DNA from: Nitratireductor sp.
GTDB lineage: Bacteria; Pseudomonadota; Alphaproteobacteria; Rhizobiales; Rhizobiaceae
Reading direction: 5' to 3'
NCBI GenBank assembly: GCA_020637805.1
Contig: JACKJU010000007.1
Coordinates: 62,001 to 126,000 of the forward strand
DNA length: 64,000 nt
Each line of letters starts with the position of its first letter. The stretch's first letter is position 1. The notes under the pieces are model-generated. The model worked only from the letters and a program-made list of their open reading frames with translations. It did not search any database and was not told the origin of the DNA. This document shows, piece by piece, positions 1 through 8,227 of this stretch. Made by a program: the position numbers and the translations under genes.

Positions 1-54
1 CTGCGGCGGTACTGGCCGCCCGTTCTTGTGCGCCGGAGACAGGTCCGGGCGCGC
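1..54. other. Left edge, nothing identified
   Basis: The first 54 bases hold no start codon or frame that I can tie to a family. They could be the tail of a gene lying to the left or plain intergenic sequence. Confidence 0.3.
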
Positions 55-453
55 TCAGCTCTTGTCGAATGCCTCGTCCACCGGCACTTGCATGGCGTTC
101 GCCAGATGGTTCGTACGCGCTGCCAGACCAATGACGCGCATCAATTCGGCATGCATCTCGTCGGTCATGCCCTTGGCCCTTGCCGACGCGGTATGCGAAT
201 GGGCGCAGTAAGTGCATGCATTGGCCACCGAAACGGCGATATAGATCATTTCCTTTGTCAGCGGATCCAGGGCGCCTGGTCCCATCACGCGCTTGATGTC
301 TTCCCATACCGCTTTCATTTCCTGGGAATCGTTTGCCGCCGCACGCCAGAAGTTGTTTATGAAATCGGTCTTGCGGACCGAGCGAATATCCTCGAACACG
401 TCGCGCGCGGTTTCATCCGCCGCCTCATCGGAAACGAGATTGACCGTTGACAT
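55..453 (-). CDS. AhpD-like carboxymuconolactone decarboxylase-family protein
   Basis: A 132-residue, probably all-helical cytoplasmic protein of the AhpD/CMD family. The stretch CTYCAHSH gives Cys80, Cys83 and His87, the CxxC-x3-H signature of the alkylhydroperoxidase-like members; true carboxymuconolactone decarboxylases lack the CxxC. Members with this motif act as thiol-dependent peroxidase partners or related redox enzymes. The ATG is supported by a GGGAGG box seven bases upstream. The gene is divergent from the aminotransferase gene that starts at 583, so the two may share a control region. The family is clear; the substrate cannot be read from sequence or context. Confidence 0.85.
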   Translation of the reverse strand: MSTVNLVSDEAADETARDVFEDIRSVRKTDFINNFWRAAANDSQEMKAVWEDIKRVMGPGALDPLTKEMIYIAVSVANACTYCAHSHTASARAKGMTDEMHAELMRVIGLAARTNHLANAMQVPVDEAFDKS

Positions 454-582
454 TGAAAGCCTCCCGGGAGCATGCCTGAAACGTTTTCAGGCACGATTTC
501 ATTTGCCTTGCGCAATCTTGAAACCGAAATGACCGCATGTTCAAGTGCCGCAACGATAAAATGAGAGAATTTGGAGTGTAAG

Positions 583-1446
583 ATGGGGCTTCCGGCAAAT
601 CGCAGGATACTGACCTGGTTCGAGGGCAAGTGGCATGAGGGTAACGTGCCGATCATGGGATCGGCGGACCACGGTACCTGGCTCGGAACGCTGGTCTTCG
701 ATGGCGCGCGCTGGTTCGACGGGGTGACGCCTGACCTCGATCGCCATTGTGCGCGGATGAACAATTCGGCCGCTGCGCTTGGACTCAATCCTCCCATGTC
801 CACTGAAGACATCGTCGCCTTGGCCGAAGATGGCTGCGCACAATTCGACGGCGAGACGGCGCTCTACATCCGTCCCATGGCATGGTCTACCCAGGGCGGT
901 CCAGGCGTGGTCGACCCTGATCCGGAATCAACGCGGTTTGCCCTGGCGATCGAGGAAATCGCCATGCCCTCCGAGGATCGTACCGCGACGCTCACCACCA
1001 CAAGTTTCGTTCGTCCGACGCTGGCATCAGCCACGGTGAACGCGAAGGCGGCATGCCTCTATCCCAACAACCAGCGCATGCTGAAGGAAGCGCAGGCGAA
1101 GGGCTTTTCCAACGTGATTGCCTGCGACCAACTCGGCAATGTCGCCGAAACCGCGACCTCCAACATCTGGATGGTCAAGGACGGGGTCTATTTCACCCCG
1201 ATACCGAACGGCTGTTTCCTCAACGGGATCACCCGCCAGCGTGTTTTGAAACTCCTGCGTGACAACGGCGAGAAGGCCTTCGAAACCGTGCTGACGCTGG
1301 ATGATTTCCGCGCAGCCGACGAAATCTTCATGACCGGCAACCTGTCGAAAGTGCAGGCAGCGGTAAAATTCGAGGATCGTGAGCTCGAGCAAGGCCCGAA
1401 AACCAGGCTGGCGCGTAAGATGTATTTCGACTGGGCCTATGCCTGA
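583..1446 (+). CDS. Class IV aminotransferase (branched-chain amino acid aminotransferase-like)
   Basis: A 287-residue PLP enzyme of fold type IV, the superfamily of IlvE, D-amino-acid aminotransferase and aminodeoxychorismate lyase. The likely PLP lysine is at about residue 155 in VNAKAACLYPNN, the conserved region before the cofactor phosphate reads AETATSNIW near residue 195, and TGNLSKVQA near the C-terminus matches the last family block. I chose the ATG at 583 because GGAG lies seven bases upstream; a TTG four codons earlier overlaps that box. IlvE would transfer the amino group between branched-chain amino acids and 2-oxoglutarate, but the substrate-specificity loops do not let me separate IlvE from its relatives. 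A hairpin terminator follows. Confidence 0.8.
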   Translation: MGLPANRRILTWFEGKWHEGNVPIMGSADHGTWLGTLVFDGARWFDGVTPDLDRHCARMNNSAAALGLNPPMSTEDIVALAEDGCAQFDGETALYIRPMAWSTQGGPGVVDPDPESTRFALAIEEIAMPSEDRTATLTTTSFVRPTLASATVNAKAACLYPNNQRMLKEAQAKGFSNVIACDQLGNVAETATSNIWMVKDGVYFTPIPNGCFLNGITRQRVLKLLRDNGEKAFETVLTLDDFRAADEIFMTGNLSKVQAAVKFEDRELEQGPKTRLARKMYFDWAYA

Positions 1447-1470
1447 ACATGGCGTGGAGCCGGAAATGAA

Positions 1471-1495
1471 AAAGGCCGCAGTTCATGCGGCCTTT
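1471..1495. terminator. Bidirectional hairpin terminator
   Basis: Perfect 10-base arms AAAGGCCGCA (1471-1480) and TGCGGCCTTT (1486-1495) with a five-base loop, A-rich on the left and T-rich on the right. It lies between two convergent genes, the aminotransferase and the transglycosylase, and can serve both. Confidence 0.75.
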
Positions 1496-1519
1496 CCAGT
1501 CAATACACGGTTTTGAAAC

Positions 1520-2338
1520 TCACTTGATCCGCTTGCGGATTTCTGCGGCAAGACGCGGGATCGTCATCTGGTAGTTGTCGGCGGCATTCCACTTCATGAT
1601 GACCCGGTAGTTGGCCGAACCCTGCTGATAGTCGCCACCGGCCTGCCAGCCATTTGCGGCAAACCATTTCGACGTTGATCCAATCACGTCTGCAGGCGAG
1701 CGGAATACGTCCACACCGCCACCATCGTAGTCGATGGCGCCCTGCAGGAAGCGCGACGGCAGGAACTGGGTCTGTCCGATCTCACCGTGGAAGGCGCCGC
1801 GCGCGCTGTAGAGGTCGGCATAGCCATTGTCGATCACGGTCAGTGCGGCGAGCAGTTCGGGGAAGAAGAGGGATTCCGAACGGCGGCAGTCATAGGCCAG
1901 CGTGGCCGTTGCTTCGAGAATCGGGATATTGCCGGAATAACGTCCGAAGGCGGTTTCCAGGCCCCAGATCGCGAGAATCAACTCCGCAGGAACGCCAAAC
2001 TGTTTTTCAGCCTTGTCGAAGTAGCGCTTGTAGGTCTTGTACTTCTTTGCTGCAAGCGGTGCCACGCCCCTAGAGCGGCGCTCGTAGAAGCTCTCGAAGG
2101 TGCCCTTGAACTTCGCCTTGTTGTTCCTGTCCGACTTGATGACCGAGGTGTTGTAGTTCACCGCGTTGAATTTCTTCATCGTGGAGGCCTTGTACCGGCC
2201 ACCATATTCCGCGGTGAAATCCCGCTTCCACTGTTGGAAATTCGCTCCGTCATTCGAGCATGTAACGGCATGAGCGGAAACTGGAAGGGCGACGGCCACG
2301 GCGATCGCAAGGGCGGTCGTCTTGAAGGCACCGGACAT
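1520..2338 (-). CDS. Lytic murein transglycosylase (MltB family)
   Basis: A 272-residue exported enzyme that cleaves peptidoglycan glycan strands between N-acetylmuramic acid and N-acetylglucosamine with formation of anhydro-muropeptides. A classical signal peptide covers residues 1-24, ending in VSAHA. The catalytic glutamate lies in LAIWGLETAFGRYSG, the family core. A later block, GEIGQTQFLPSRF, is also typical of SLT family 3. The start at 2338 is preceded by a GGAG box; an upstream in-frame extension would bury the signal peptide. It has no lipobox, so it should be soluble in the periplasm. It lacks the C-terminal peptidoglycan-binding domain found in longer rhizobial paralogues. Confidence 0.88.
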   Translation of the reverse strand: MSGAFKTTALAIAVAVALPVSAHAVTCSNDGANFQQWKRDFTAEYGGRYKASTMKKFNAVNYNTSVIKSDRNNKAKFKGTFESFYERRSRGVAPLAAKKYKTYKRYFDKAEKQFGVPAELILAIWGLETAFGRYSGNIPILEATATLAYDCRRSESLFFPELLAALTVIDNGYADLYSARGAFHGEIGQTQFLPSRFLQGAIDYDGGGVDVFRSPADVIGSTSKWFAANGWQAGGDYQQGSANYRVIMKWNAADNYQMTIPRLAAEIRKRIK

Positions 2339-2527
2339 GTTTTTCTCCACGAATCGTGATTGGGTGTGATGTTTTTCAGCGCGCAACCATGATGCAAATC
2401 CGGATTTCCCGCAAGTTGACCCGCAGGGTGCGGTGCTGCCAAGCCATGGTCACTTGGTACATTATCGCAACGCATGTCGCCGAAAACTGCGGTCGCAATA
2501 TGACAGGAGCATGTAGTCCCGAACGGG

Positions 2528-3379
2528 TCACTCGGAACCTGGAAGGTCATCCGGAACGGAATAACGCATCGTTTGCCCGTCGAATGGCAGGTTGTAGGTT
2601 GTGTTGATCTGTTTTCCCTTGTCGGACCCGGAATAGGTCAGGATGGCATCACTGTAGGGTTTGCCCGGCATGTCGCGGAAACTGATTTCGGCGGAGAAAT
2701 CGGAGCAGGGGGCTTCGGTCATCATGTTGCGGCCATTGTCGCAATTGCCCTGATCGTCGAAGCCGGAGGGCACATCTGCCAGTTCCTCGATCCGGTCTCC
2801 CACCGCGCCGTAGATCACCTTGCTGATATAGGTATAGCCCTGTCCGGTGTAGCCGGTTTCCATGACCCAGACATGGTTGGGAATATCGGCATCGGCCGGC
2901 CCGGCCCGGCGCAGTTCGAATGCCTCTTCCGGCGGAGGATCGCCCCAGCCTCCTGCTGCGACCCCCAGGCTGTCGCGCGCCACAAGCCGCATTTTCCCGT
3001 TTTCGCCGGTTTCCAGCATGACCATGCCGATGCGGCCTGAGCAGGCGTGGCAGTTGTCATGTCCGCCATCGGCGCCCGGCGCATATCCGCCGAAAACCAG
3101 ATAGTAGATGGTGCTGCCGCCTTGCTCGACGGTTTGCATCTTGTGCGGGCGCATGCACAGCTTGACCGCTTCGCTGTCGCGCGACTTGCCGCGCCAGCAT
3201 TTCGCCTTACGGTCATACGATCCGTAAAACTCCTCCATCGCCGCGCCCCACAGTTCCCTTGGATTGTCAGCTGCGCTGGCCGGAATTCCCGTTACCGTGC
3301 CGCCGGCAACGGCACACGTTCCGGAAGCGAGTAGAGTGGCGCAAAGGAAAAGCAGTTTGAAAGCCTGAAATTTCTGCAT
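2528..3379 (-). CDS. Exported protein of unknown function, cysteine-rich
   Basis: A 283-residue protein with an N-terminal signal peptide (hydrophobic run FKLLFLCATLLASG, probable cleavage after AVA near residue 25), so periplasmic or secreted. The mature part has several cysteines, including CHAC near residue 110 and two more near 210 and 223, that could form disulfides. I do not recognise the fold with confidence; the region around LVARDSLGVAAGGWGDPPP resembles uncharacterised rhizobial exported proteins (DUF1176-like proteins are one possibility). AGGAAACC lies just upstream of the ATG. It stands alone between the transglycosylase gene and the BCCT promoter region. No function is assigned. 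Confidence 0.7.
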   Translation of the reverse strand: MQKFQAFKLLFLCATLLASGTCAVAGGTVTGIPASAADNPRELWGAAMEEFYGSYDRKAKCWRGKSRDSEAVKLCMRPHKMQTVEQGGSTIYYLVFGGYAPGADGGHDNCHACSGRIGMVMLETGENGKMRLVARDSLGVAAGGWGDPPPEEAFELRRAGPADADIPNHVWVMETGYTGQGYTYISKVIYGAVGDRIEELADVPSGFDDQGNCDNGRNMMTEAPCSDFSAEISFRDMPGKPYSDAILTYSGSDKGKQINTTYNLPFDGQTMRYSVPDDLPGSE

Positions 3380-3738
3380 CGGTTTCCTGCAAAAGGTTTG
3401 TTTGGAGTTTGCCGTCGATCAGACCGGCATGTGCTGAAAACGGCATCCTAACCGTCTCTTTCAAGACTTGCCAGCATGCGGCGCAATCCGGGTTTTTCCG
3501 AGAAAAAACGGCTCCAAGGGTTTCGCCGCGGCAAGTGCCCGTGTTACCCGGAAGGCGCAAATTGCTTCCGGTTGTTCCAAAACCGGCGCGAATTGTGGAA
3601 AATCGGGCCTGATTTGGCAAAGAGCCAGTCCTAAACCACGTCAAACTCCCCGAACGCGGTGTGGGGCCGCTGTGTGGAGACTGCACATCATAAATGGCCT
3701 GGTCGCCCGCATGTGCAGGAATATGGAGGACACAATTC
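3380..3738. other. 359-base divergent intergenic region
   Basis: No gene is visible. It separates the exported-protein gene from the BCCT transporter and should hold both promoters. The only clear structure is an inverted repeat, CCGGAAG (3548-3554) and CTTCCGG (3565-3571), with a ten-base spacer. I could not place convincing -35 and -10 boxes. Confidence 0.4.
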
Positions 3739-5379
3739 ATGTCAGACCGCCAATATGACACCGACTATGAAGTCGGACAGGACAATATCACCCCCTTCGG
3801 GCTTGATATTCACAATCCCGTTTTCGTCATCTCAGGGCTTGCGATCGTTGCATTCGTCCTGTTGACGTTGATGTTCCAGCAGGAAGCGAGCGCATTCTTC
3901 GCGTCGCTGCGTGGGTATCTGACCTCAAGCTTCGACTGGTTCTTCCTGTCGGCCGCGAACATTTTCGTTCTGTTCTGTCTCTTTCTGATGATCAGCCCGC
4001 TGGGCAAGATCCGCCTCGGCGGCGCGAACGCCAAACCCGATTATGGCTATATCGGATGGTTCGCGATGCTATTCGCCGCAGGCATGGGCATTGGCCTTAT
4101 GTTCTTCGGCGTCTCGGAGCCGATTTCGCATTTCTCGTCCTCACTTGGCGGAACCGCGATGGAAAACGGCATGCGCACAGACTGGGCGCCGCTTGGAGCA
4201 GCCGTTGGCGATGCGGAAGCCGCGCGCAATCTGGGAATGGCTGCGACTATCTTCCACTGGGCACTGCACCCGTGGGCAATCTATGCAGTAGTGGCACTGG
4301 CACTTGCCTTTTTCTCCTTCAATTATCATCTGCCACTGACCCTGCGTTCCGCCTTCTATCCAATTCTGGGTGAACGAGTCTGGGGATGGTGGGGCCACAT
4401 CATCGACACGCTGGCTGTTTTTGCCACCCTGTTCGGTCTTGCCACGTCGCTTGGCTTCGGAACCGAGCAGGCGCTCGCAGGCCTGAACTATCTGTTCGGT
4501 ACAGGAACGGGCAATCTTGCCAGGGTCATCCTGATTTCTTGCATCACCGGAGCCGCACTGATTTCCGTTCTTCGCGGACTGGACGGCGGCGTGAAGGTGC
4601 TTTCAGAGATCAACATCGCGCTCGCGCTGCTGCTCATGCTGTTCGTGCTCTTCCTGGGGCCGACGGGTGAAATTCTTTCAACGGTCGTCAATGGCGGCCT
4701 TACCTACGTGACCCAGATCATTCCGCTTTCGATGCCGTTTGGACGCGAGGATACAAACTTCAGCCAGGGCTGGACGGCGTTTTACTGGGCGTGGTGGATC
4801 TCTTGGTCACCCTTTGTCGGCATGTTCATCGCCCGCGTTTCGCGTGGCCGCACCGTGCGCGAGTTCATCTTCTGCGTCATCATTATCCCGACGATCGTTT
4901 CGATCTTCTGGATGGGCATCTTCGGTGGGACAGCAATCCATGAAGTGATTTCCGACCCGAGCGCGGCGATTGCCTCTGCGCCACTTGAACTGAAACTGTT
5001 CGAGATGCTTCAGCACCTGCCGCTTGCGCAGGTCACGTCGCTGCTCGGCATCGTGCTGGTTATCGTGTTCTTCGTCACCTCCTCGGACTCCGGTTCACTG
5101 GTGATCGACACCATCACGGCCGGTGGCAAGACCGATGCGCCGGTTGCACAGCGGGTGTTCTGGGCAACCTTCGAAGGTCTCGTGGCCGCTGTGCTGCTGA
5201 TCGTGGGCGGTTCAAGCGCACTGAGCGCACTTCAGGCAATGGCCGTCTCGACCGGTTTCCCGTTCACCATTGTTCTGATCGTGATGTGTGTGGGCCTTTG
5301 GATGGGTCTCAACCGCTGGCAAAAATCCGGCGGGCACGTTTCGGTTCACAAGAGGGATGGCAAGGTCGAAAACACCTGA
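3739..5379 (+). CDS. BCCT-family betaine/carnitine/choline transporter
   Basis: A 546-residue inner-membrane secondary transporter with about 12 hydrophobic segments, the usual length for the BCCT family, which takes up quaternary ammonium compounds such as glycine betaine or choline using the proton or sodium gradient. Family blocks seen are AAGMGIGLMFFGVSEPISHF near residue 105, HWALHPWAIY in the following helix, and the signature FYWAWWISWSPFVGMFIARV near residue 345, which lines the substrate path. Start at 3739 follows GGAGG nine bases upstream. The C-terminal tail is short, unlike osmosensing BetP. Likely role: osmoprotectant uptake. Exact substrate unknown. Confidence 0.92.
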   Translation: MSDRQYDTDYEVGQDNITPFGLDIHNPVFVISGLAIVAFVLLTLMFQQEASAFFASLRGYLTSSFDWFFLSAANIFVLFCLFLMISPLGKIRLGGANAKPDYGYIGWFAMLFAAGMGIGLMFFGVSEPISHFSSSLGGTAMENGMRTDWAPLGAAVGDAEAARNLGMAATIFHWALHPWAIYAVVALALAFFSFNYHLPLTLRSAFYPILGERVWGWWGHIIDTLAVFATLFGLATSLGFGTEQALAGLNYLFGTGTGNLARVILISCITGAALISVLRGLDGGVKVLSEINIALALLLMLFVLFLGPTGEILSTVVNGGLTYVTQIIPLSMPFGREDTNFSQGWTAFYWAWWISWSPFVGMFIARVSRGRTVREFIFCVIIIPTIVSIFWMGIFGGTAIHEVISDPSAAIASAPLELKLFEMLQHLPLAQVTSLLGIVLVIVFFVTSSDSGSLVIDTITAGGKTDAPVAQRVFWATFEGLVAAVLLIVGGSSALSALQAMAVSTGFPFTIVLIVMCVGLWMGLNRWQKSGGHVSVHKRDGKVENT

Positions 5380-5402
5380 TCCAACCCATTTACGGCAATA
5401 GC

Positions 5403-5428
5403 AAAACGGGGCCGCTTGGCCCCGTTTT
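5403..5428. terminator. Bidirectional intrinsic terminator
   Basis: Perfect 11-base arms AAAACGGGGCC (5403-5413) and GGCCCCGTTTT (5418-5428) around a GCTT loop. The A-run and T-run flanks make it work in both directions between the convergent BCCT and trxC genes. Confidence 0.85.
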
Positions 5429-5470
5429 CGCATTATCGATCATCCTCCGGGATTTCGGAGCTCGGCGAGT

Positions 5471-5902
5471 TCACAGGTGTGAGCGCGCCCACTGCACGAT
5501 CTGGCCTGCCGGCATCGCACCGGATGTGCGCGCCACTTCGCGTCCGCCGGAATAGAGGATCAGGCTCGGAATTCCGCGAATGCCCATTCTGCCTGCAATC
5601 TGCTGATTGTCGTCCGAGTTCAGCTTGATGACACGCATGCCGGGTTCGAGTTGCTGTGCAGCCTGTTCGTAGGCTGGTGCCATGGATCTGCATGGGCCGC
5701 ACCAGGGCGCCCATACGTCGACCAGTACCGGCACTGAATTCTTCGCAACCTGTTTCTCGAACTGCGCGCCACCCAGATCGGCAGGATGGCCCGAGAAAAG
5801 AGCGGCTTTGCATTTTCCGCATTTTGCGTGAGTGGCATCCTTGCCATCCGGTATGCGGTTCACGCCACCGCATTCGGTGCAGACGATCTGATGATCCGCC
5901 AT
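5471..5902 (-). CDS. trxC: Thioredoxin 2 (TrxC)
   Basis: A 143-residue thioredoxin with the extra N-terminal zinc-binding segment that defines TrxC: CTEC near residue 9 and CGKC near residue 28 give four zinc ligands. The thioredoxin domain follows, with the active site WAPWCGPC near residue 66 and the cis-proline region GIRGIPSLILY. It reduces disulfides in the cytoplasm, fed by thioredoxin reductase, and in E. coli its relative is induced by oxidative stress. The start at 5902 (MADHQ) follows GGGAAAGGA; the in-frame extension upstream is not needed. It is a single gene, convergent with the BCCT transporter. Confidence 0.93.
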   Translation of the reverse strand: MADHQIVCTECGGVNRIPDGKDATHAKCGKCKAALFSGHPADLGGAQFEKQVAKNSVPVLVDVWAPWCGPCRSMAPAYEQAAQQLEPGMRVIKLNSDDNQQIAGRMGIRGIPSLILYSGGREVARTSGAMPAGQIVQWARSHL

Positions 5903-6018
5903 CGCAAATCCTTTCCCGTTGTGTGGGGCCGTTCTCACCTTCAGGGGAAAACGGCTGTTCGCGATGAGATGTGGGAAGTGCGCACTTTTACGTCAAGCAG
6001 GCGTGGCGGCCTGCCGCA

Positions 6019-6576
6019 TCATGCCTGGGCGGGCCGTTTGATCACCGAGATCGGTGCCCCGTTTACGAGTTCGCCGTCCGAGACGATTTCGCAGAGAAGG
6101 CCGCGCAGACGCAATTCCGGGCGGTCCCGTACCCAGTTGAGTGCATCAACTCCGTAGCGTGCTTTCCACTTGGTACAGGCATCGTTCCAGACGTCGGATA
6201 CCCTGAGTACCACGTCGCCGCTTTTCAGCAGGGTCCCGGCGGGCATGTTTTCCTCGCTGGTCTCTATATCAGCGACGAAGGTGTCGCCGGGATGAACCAC
6301 GTCGTCGCCATCCTTCCAGACAAGATCCAGCACGCGCCGTGGAATGATGCAGACCTGGATGCGCGGATCAGGCGAGCCGTCTTCCAGTTTCATCCAGGGA
6401 TGCTTCGTCCACCGGCAGTTCTCGACACCTCCAGCGCTCGTTACCTTCAATCGGTCGACAAAGGCACGCTCGCCGAAATTGGGGCGGTAGCACAGATACT
6501 CGATCCGGCTTTCATCCCTGGGAGCCGCAAGGACATGGGGAAGAGTTGCATCTAGGGAAGGGCGGTCTGGTTTCAT
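6019..6576 (-). CDS. MOSC domain-containing protein
   Basis: A 185-residue single-domain MOSC protein (the beta-strand domain from the molybdenum-cofactor sulfurase C-terminus, also in YiiM and mARC). The conserved cysteine that carries the metal or sulfur ligand in this family is in NDACTKWKARYG near residue 133. The segment RRVLDLVWKDGDDVVHPGDTF is a typical interior of the domain. Such stand-alone MOSC proteins are thought to bind the molybdenum cofactor or carry sulfur; substrates are mostly unknown. It sits downstream of the rpsI 3' repeat region on the same strand but 350 bases away from rpsI, so it is likely a separate unit. Confidence 0.85.
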   Translation of the reverse strand: MKPDRPSLDATLPHVLAAPRDESRIEYLCYRPNFGERAFVDRLKVTSAGGVENCRWTKHPWMKLEDGSPDPRIQVCIIPRRVLDLVWKDGDDVVHPGDTFVADIETSEENMPAGTLLKSGDVVLRVSDVWNDACTKWKARYGVDALNWVRDRPELRLRGLLCEIVSDGELVNGAPISVIKRPAQA

Positions 6577-6666
6577 GGCTGGTTTTTCCGGATTCGTTTG
6601 TTCGCCGATTGAACGTCACATTCACTCTTGTTTCAAGGATCGGACAGAGGCCGACGCAAAGAAAAG

Positions 6667-6684
6667 GCCCGCATTGCTGCGGGC
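6667..6684 (-). terminator. Second copy of the rpsI-type terminator hairpin
   Basis: Arms GCCCGCA (6667-6673) and TGCGGGC (6678-6684) with loop TTGC, identical in arms and loop to the hairpin at 6879-6896 right after rpsI. On the minus strand it is followed by CTTTTC. It is part of the duplicated rpsI tail described separately. Confidence 0.6.
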
Positions 6685-6776
6685 TTCTCCGGTGATTGCG
6701 TTGCAGCAGGCGAAGAGCCTGCCGCGAAGCGTGCCCGCGCAGCAGCAGCGAAGCTGCTTGCGTGAGCGAAACGACT

Positions 6777-6811
6777 TTAACGCTTCGAGAACTGGAACGA
6801 ACGGCGGGCTT
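6777..6811 (-). repeat. Partial duplication of the rpsI 3' end
   Basis: 35 bases identical to 6927-6961, the last codons and stop of rpsI, lying exactly 150 bases downstream of the genuine end. In the same reading frame it spells the S9 C-terminus ARRSFQFSKR and stop. No start codon or ribosomal protein body precedes it, so it is a non-functional remnant together with the duplicated terminator at 6667-6684. Confidence 0.85.
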
Positions 6812-6878
6812 ACTCCAAGCGCACGTAGTCCGGAGCGAAGCGGAGGGATGCGCAAGCTTTGAGAGCCAAAGACAAAAA

Positions 6879-6896
6879 GCCCGCATTGCTGCGGGC
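6879..6896 (-). terminator. Intrinsic terminator of rplM-rpsI
   Basis: Arms GCCCGCA (6879-6885) and TGCGGGC (6890-6896), loop TTGC. On the minus strand, reading away from rpsI, the stem is followed by a run of T residues (complement of AAAAA at 6874-6878). It lies 31 bases after the rpsI stop. Confidence 0.85.
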
Positions 6897-6926
6897 TTCC
6901 GTATTCTTCTGAAATCGAAGTGAAAC

Positions 6927-7406
6927 TTAACGCTTCGAGAACTGGAACGAACGGCGGGCTTTGGCCTTGCCGTATTTCTTCCTTTCGACCACGCGGCTGT
7001 CGCGAGTCAGGAAGCCGCCCTTTTTCAGAACTGCGCGCAGTTCCGGCTCATAGTAGGTCAGCGCCTTGGAAATGCCGTGGCGAACCGCGCCGGCCTGGCC
7101 GGAAAGGCCGCCACCGGTAACGGTTGCGATGACATCGTACTGTCCGTCGCGGTTTGCTGCCTTGATCGGCTGGTTGACAACCATCTGCAGAACCGGGCGT
7201 GCGAAGTACTCGGTCACGTCCTTGCCGCCAACGATGATCTTGCCGGTACCAGGCTTGATCCAGACGCGGGCAACGGCGTCCTTGCGCTTGCCGGTCGCGT
7301 AGGCGCGGCCATGCGCATCGAGTTTCTGTACGTGAACGGGCGCTTCCGGCTGCGAGGTTTCGGCTACAGCGCCGCCCAGGTCTTCAAGCGAATTGAGCTC
7401 GGCCAT
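6927..7406 (-). CDS. rpsI: 30S ribosomal protein S9
   Basis: A 159-residue S9. The conserved body begins at about residue 32 (AYATGKRKDAVARVW) and runs through GGGLSGQAGAVRHGISKAL to the basic C-terminal tail ending FQFSKR, which reaches into the ribosomal P site to contact tRNA. The N-terminal extension of about 30 residues is usual in alphaproteobacteria. It is translationally coupled to rplM: the rplM stop and rpsI start share one base (TAATG). The 3' end is duplicated 150 bases downstream. Confidence 0.98.
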   Translation of the reverse strand: MAELNSLEDLGGAVAETSQPEAPVHVQKLDAHGRAYATGKRKDAVARVWIKPGTGKIIVGGKDVTEYFARPVLQMVVNQPIKAANRDGQYDVIATVTGGGLSGQAGAVRHGISKALTYYEPELRAVLKKGGFLTRDSRVVERKKYGKAKARRSFQFSKR

Positions 7407-7870
7407 TATGCGCTCCTCTTGTTTTTCGGGTTCATGGAAGCGACGTCGAGAACTTCCGGGTTCTGCGCAGTGTGCGGATGCTCGGCACCGGCATAGACGC
7501 GCATGTTCTTGAGCTGCTTGCGGGCAAGCGGGCCATCCGGCATCATGCGTTCGACAGCTTTCTGGACAACGCGCTCGGGGAAACGGCCTTCGATGATGGC
7601 GCGCGCGGTGCGCTCCTTGATGCCGCCCGGATGCCCGGTATGCCAGTAGTATTTCTTGTCGGTGTATTTCTTGCCGGTAAGCTTCACCTTGTCGGCATTG
7701 ATCACGATGACGTTGTCGCCATCATCGACATGCGGAGTGTAGGAAGCTTTGTGCTTGCCGCGAAGGCGCGAGGCGACGATGGAAGCAAGGCGGCCAAGAA
7801 CAACGTCTTGGGCATCCACCAGGATCCATTTCTTCTCCACCTCGGCAGGTTTCTGCGAGAAGGTTTTCAT
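7406..7870 (-). CDS. rplM: 50S ribosomal protein L13
   Basis: A 154-residue L13, a primary-assembly protein of the large subunit. Recognisable blocks are KKWILVDAQDVVLGRLAS near the N-terminus, SYTPHVDDGDNVIVINADKV, the KKYYWHTGHPGGIKERTA segment and RMMPDGPLARKQLKNMRVY. It is the first gene of the conserved rplM-rpsI operon and overlaps rpsI by one base. The 357-base region upstream, shared with the IscU-like gene, holds an inverted repeat at 8087-8106. Confidence 0.98.
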   Translation of the reverse strand: MKTFSQKPAEVEKKWILVDAQDVVLGRLASIVASRLRGKHKASYTPHVDDGDNVIVINADKVKLTGKKYTDKKYYWHTGHPGGIKERTARAIIEGRFPERVVQKAVERMMPDGPLARKQLKNMRVYAGAEHPHTAQNPEVLDVASMNPKNKRSA

Positions 7871-8086
7871 TGGTTCAAATTCCTGTTTTTGTTGCCGGAG
7901 GCGTGCATGTCATCCCGTCGCATGGTTGCGCGGGAAGCGTTTCGGCCGATTCCGGAAAACCGACAGGCACCCGCCGGTTTGGACAAGTGCCTGTTTCGGC
8001 TGGCTTATACGGTAGGCCTCGATCAGCGTCAAGGCGTTTGTTTCGAAGTCGTCAGAAAAATACAAGTAAAAACAGTCATTTAAAAA

Positions 8087-8106
8087 TACGGTAACATAAT
8101 ACCGTA
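8087..8106. promoter_or_regulatory. Inverted repeat in the rplM / IscU-like divergent region
   Basis: Perfect 7-base arms TACGGTA (8087-8093) and TACCGTA (8100-8106) around ACATAA, inside the most AT-rich part of the 357-base region between the divergent rplM and IscU-like genes. The size and symmetry fit a dimeric repressor operator. I do not recognise the regulator. Nothing else coding is visible in 7871-8227. Confidence 0.45.
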
Positions 8107-8167
8107 GAAAATTGCATTGATCATGCCTGGCAGGTCCGTCACATTCGGTGCCTGACGAAAGATCACA

Positions 8168-8196
8168 TTGGTTTTGCACCTCGATGACCCTATATT
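8168..8196 (+). promoter_or_regulatory. Candidate promoter of the IscU-like gene
   Basis: TTGGTT (8168-8173) and TATATT (8191-8196) are spaced by 17 bases and lie 31 bases upstream of the ATG at 8228, a plausible housekeeping promoter. Motif match only. Confidence 0.35.
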
Positions 8197-8227
8197 GCCG
8201 GTCAGTAGCGCAAGGTAATCAAAGATC

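Noticed and set aside
6685..6776. Palindromic GC-rich words between the two rpsI terminators as a REP-type repeat family
   Set aside because: Only one or two imperfect copies are visible in the window, so a dispersed family cannot be shown.
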